DNA of 64,000 bases, taken from NCBI GenBank assembly GCA_011050675.1, contig DRFI01000020.1, positions 660,093 through 724,092 of the forward strand, in the 5' to 3' direction. Position 1 is the stretch's first letter, and each line of letters starts with the position of its first letter. Shown in pieces: positions 61,430 to 64,000 of the stretch. The DNA is from Maribacter sp. (lineage in GTDB: Bacteria; Bacteroidota; Bacteroidia; Flavobacteriales; Flavobacteriaceae). The position numbers and the translations under genes are program-made. The notes beneath the pieces were generated by a model. It saw nothing but the letters and a program-made list of their open reading frames with translations, was not told the DNA's origin and ran no database searches.

Positions 61430-63652
61430 TTGATCGCTAAAAAAAAGAAAAAATCAAGTTTTATTTCAACGCTTCCTAAGAATATATTTTCTGGTTTCGT
61501 TGTTTCACTAATTGCCCTCCCTTTAGGTTTAGGACTGGCACTAGCGAGCGAGGCTCCTCCTATTTCGGGTATAATAGCCGCTGTAGTTGGTGGAGTGGTC
61601 GTTGCGCTGTTAGGAGGTTCTAACGTTACTATTACCGGACCAGGAAATGGTTTGGTAATTGTTCTACTAGGAGCTATTACAACGCTAGGTGGTGGAGACC
61701 TCTATGCTGGATACCTTTTTACACTTGCCGCCATTGTTTTCTCGGGAATTCTGATGCTTATTTTAGGGTTTCTTAAAATGGGGCGATTAGCAGATTTTTT
61801 TCCGGCATCTGCTATTGAAGGAATGCTAGCCGCAATTGGCTTGGGCATATTGGCAAAACAGTTTCACATAATGATTGGGCATAATAATGAACACGGCAGT
61901 ATTGTTCACCTTTTATTACAGATTCCCGAAGGATTATTAGACCTCTATCAGAACTTTCATTTAGAAGAATTTATAGCTGCAATTATTGGTGTAATTGCAC
62001 TTTTGATTATGGCAAATTATTCTAAAATTAGAAATAAGTATCTACACTTGATTCCTGCACCCATGTGGATTTTAATCTTGTCGGTAAGTTTTAGTTATAT
62101 TTTTGTGTCGTTAGACTTACCCTATCCATTAGAAGATAAGTTTTTGGTTAATATACCAGATAACGTATTATCTAACTTGGCTTTTCCAGATTTTTCAAAA
62201 GCACTGGAAATTGATTTTATAATGACTGTTTTTGCAATTACCCTTATTGCCAGTATAGAGTCTTTATTAAGTATAAAAGCAGTTGATAAACTAGATCCAG
62301 AAAGAAGACGATCTAATGTAAATAAAGACCTTAAAGCTCTTGGCTTAGCTACCTCTCTTAGTGGTATGGTAGGAGGTTTAAATGTAGTTACTGTTATTGC
62401 TAGAAGCTCGGTAAATGTAAATAATGGTGCTACCAACAGGTCTGCCAATATTTTTCATGCGCTTTTCTTAGTCATTTTCGTGTTGCTTTTTCAAGATCAA
62501 TTAAGACGTATACCATTGGCTGCCTTGGCAGCGATATTAGTATATACCGGTTATAAACTTGCTACACCCAAAAACCTACAAAAAATAGCTCTTATTGGTA
62601 AAGAGCAGATTATTATATTTTTAGCTACACTACTGACAACGCTGTTTACCAACTTAATTACGGGAATTGCAATAGGTATTTTGGTTACGTTTATTATACA
62701 TGTGGTATTAAATAGAAGTATCTCCCTTTTTATAAATCATTTGGCTAAACCAAACATATTAATGTTCAAAGAAAAGGACGCCGGCAACTACTATATTAGC
62801 GTTAAATATTTTGCTACTTTTCTTAATTTCTATAAATTAAAAAACAAGCTTGACATTATCCCTGAGAACGAAAATGTAATCTTAGATTTTTCGCTTTGTA
62901 GTTTTGTAGATCATACGGTTATGGAAGGGTTAGAAAACTACGTAGATACATTTAGTAAAAAAGAAGGCAGCATTGAAATTATTGGACTTGATAAACATGG
63001 TGCAGATTCTAAACACCCCTTTGCTATTCGTAAATTATTGCCGTTTAGTAAACTTGGTTCAATTGAAAAATACTTTACGAAAAGACAACGATTATTAAAA
63101 ACATTGGCCAAAGAATACAAATGGTCTTATGAGCCAAACAGGTCAGATAAAACTAAGTTTCTAAATAAATTCATATTCTTTAAAAACAGAAGAGTTCCCT
63201 ATTTCTACAATAGTTTTTATGATGATTCTAAAACATTTCATTTGTTCGATGTGGAGTTCAATGAAGGTGAGTTTATTGCTAAAGAAATTGTTAAGACTAC
63301 CATCTTACATATTAAATTAAAGCAAACAATACCAGTGTTTTCACTAGACAAAGAGGGTCTTCTAGATTTTGTATATGGAATGGCAGGGTTTGAAGATATA
63401 GAACTAGAAGACCACCCAGATTTTAATAAGCGTTTTTTCTTAAGCGGTGAGCATAAAACAAATATACAAGACCTATTTACAGACGAGTTAATTCTCTTTT
63501 TGGAAAGTAACCCTTACTACCACATAGAAACCAATGGTAATTCTATACTAGTTCTTAAAAAGGAACGCTTACTAAGTGTTAAGGAAATTAAAGCTATGCT
63601 TTACTTTGGAAAACAACTAAATCAATTATTATCTGAGAACGTTTCTATTTAA
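61430..63652 (+). CDS. SulP-family anion transporter with STAS domain and extra C-terminal region
   Basis: This 740-residue protein has 10-12 membrane segments with the SulP plan (FSGFVVSLIALPLGLGLALA, GGSNVTITGPGNGLVIVLLG, FFPASAIEGMLAAIGLGILA, ERRRSNVNKDLKALGLATSL with GGLNVVTVIARSSVNVNNG). A STAS domain lies at about 450-525 (VILDFSLCSFVDHTVMEGLE). About 200 further residues follow that I cannot place, with ILHIKLKQTIPVFSLDKEGL. SulP proteins carry sulfate, bicarbonate or other anions; the ion is not shown. The start is TTG at 61430, 2 bp after UspA. Confidence 0.88.
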   Translation: MIAKKKKKSSFISTLPKNIFSGFVVSLIALPLGLGLALASEAPPISGIIAAVVGGVVVALLGGSNVTITGPGNGLVIVLLGAITTLGGGDLYAGYLFTLAAIVFSGILMLILGFLKMGRLADFFPASAIEGMLAAIGLGILAKQFHIMIGHNNEHGSIVHLLLQIPEGLLDLYQNFHLEEFIAAIIGVIALLIMANYSKIRNKYLHLIPAPMWILILSVSFSYIFVSLDLPYPLEDKFLVNIPDNVLSNLAFPDFSKALEIDFIMTVFAITLIASIESLLSIKAVDKLDPERRRSNVNKDLKALGLATSLSGMVGGLNVVTVIARSSVNVNNGATNRSANIFHALFLVIFVLLFQDQLRRIPLAALAAILVYTGYKLATPKNLQKIALIGKEQIIIFLATLLTTLFTNLITGIAIGILVTFIIHVVLNRSISLFINHLAKPNILMFKEKDAGNYYISVKYFATFLNFYKLKNKLDIIPENENVILDFSLCSFVDHTVMEGLENYVDTFSKKEGSIEIIGLDKHGADSKHPFAIRKLLPFSKLGSIEKYFTKRQRLLKTLAKEYKWSYEPNRSDKTKFLNKFIFFKNRRVPYFYNSFYDDSKTFHLFDVEFNEGEFIAKEIVKTTILHIKLKQTIPVFSLDKEGLLDFVYGMAGFEDIELEDHPDFNKRFFLSGEHKTNIQDLFTDELILFLESNPYYHIETNGNSILVLKKERLLSVKEIKAMLYFGKQLNQLLSENVSI

Positions 63653-63930
63653 TAATTGAACAAAATTATAGTAATTTTAAAAGTATCATTTATATCATAT
63701 TCTGAGTGTAAAGCAGGTGTATAGAACTTTTAAAAACGTAACTCTCTAATGCATACTTGTTAAGTGTGCTTCTTACACTACATTTTTATCTTACAAAAGA
63801 AGAAGAAAATACGCCATTTTAGACAATACTTATTTAACTTAGCGTAGCTCCCCCAAGGTACTGTGTTAAAAAACAAGTTTTTTCTTTAATAATTTAGGAA
63901 ACAGGTTGATTTATCAAACTGTTATCCCGC
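63653..63930. other. 278-bp region after the SulP gene with no ORF
   Basis: No frame of length or character worth naming was seen. The stretch TACTTGTTAAGTGTGCTTCT and a later T-run may form weak structures. Since a terminator closes it, a non-coding RNA is possible but not supported otherwise. Confidence 0.35.
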
Positions 63931-63966
63931 GCAGCAAGAGCGTCATGCTTTTGCTGCTTTTTTATT
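63931..63966 (+). terminator. Strong intrinsic terminator
   Basis: GCAGCAAGAGC (63931-63941) pairs with GCTTTTGCTGC (63947-63957) around GTCAT, with one G·U pair, followed by a T-rich run. It lies about 280 bp after the SulP stop, so it ends either a long SulP leader-out transcript or an unseen RNA. Confidence 0.7.
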
Positions 63967-64000
63967 TCAAATTTAGCATCATAGACTTCTTCGTTCTTCC

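Overview
The window reads as chromosomal DNA of a marine-type Flavobacteriia member (Bacteroidota). Support: AT-rich sequence, near absence of Shine-Dalgarno motifs, TAnnTTTG-type -7 boxes, outer-membrane CarboxypepD_reg/TonB-type beta-barrel proteins, lipoproteins, DUF3500 and DUF1080 secreted proteins, a Bacteroidota-type tyrosine integrase and a GG-leader RiPP precursor. The exact genus cannot be fixed from the sequence alone.

Region 1 (1-15692) is a complete-looking assimilatory nitrate/nitrite system. It holds a truncated rubredoxin/nitrite-reductase-like protein, a fused molybdopterin nitrate reductase with FAD and BFD domains, a NarL-type response regulator, an alginate-export-type porin, a NarK-type transporter and a siroheme methyltransferase on the minus strand. 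On the plus strand is the operon nirB, nirD, DUF4202, NarX-like histidine kinase, precorrin-2 dehydrogenase. Nitrate would enter through the porin and NarK, be reduced to nitrite and then ammonium, with siroheme made by the two flanking genes. The promoters carry a palindrome, TACGTAT-N2-ATACGTA, with the 7-2-7 geometry of NarL sites, so the split kinase/regulator pair probably controls the whole cluster.

Region 2 (15694-33569) is mixed core and accessory: a kinase-like APH-family protein, an SdiA-regulated-type protein, a second two-component system divergent from a PepSY-like secreted protein, a TlpA-type thioredoxin, several small membrane or secreted proteins, a frameshifted DUF4357 remnant, a run of secreted catabolic proteins (DUF1080, sorbosone dehydrogenase-like, DUF3500), an M14 peptidase and a fatty-acid hydroxylase-type enzyme.

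Region 3 (33883-42792) is an 8.9 kb integrative mobilizable element inserted in a tRNA(CAU) gene, bounded by 46-bp direct repeats. It encodes a tyrosine integrase, an AT-rich cargo (barrel-less TonB-plug protein divergent from a 54-aa lanthipeptide-like precursor), an excisionase-like HTH protein, a primase-helicase, a toprim primase, MobC, a relaxase and a membrane protein, with candidate iterons and a candidate oriT.

Region 4 (42968-64000) is mainly core: methylmalonyl-CoA epimerase, rbfA, a LolE-type permease, two related secreted proteins, dusB, a compact operon of a divergent Lgt-like protein, a radical SAM enzyme resembling the MJ0619/tetraether synthase family and a small membrane protein, two tandem outer-membrane receptors, lepA, a CPA-type antiporter with an RCK domain, and a UspA-SulP pair in which the UspA gene lacks a standard start codon.
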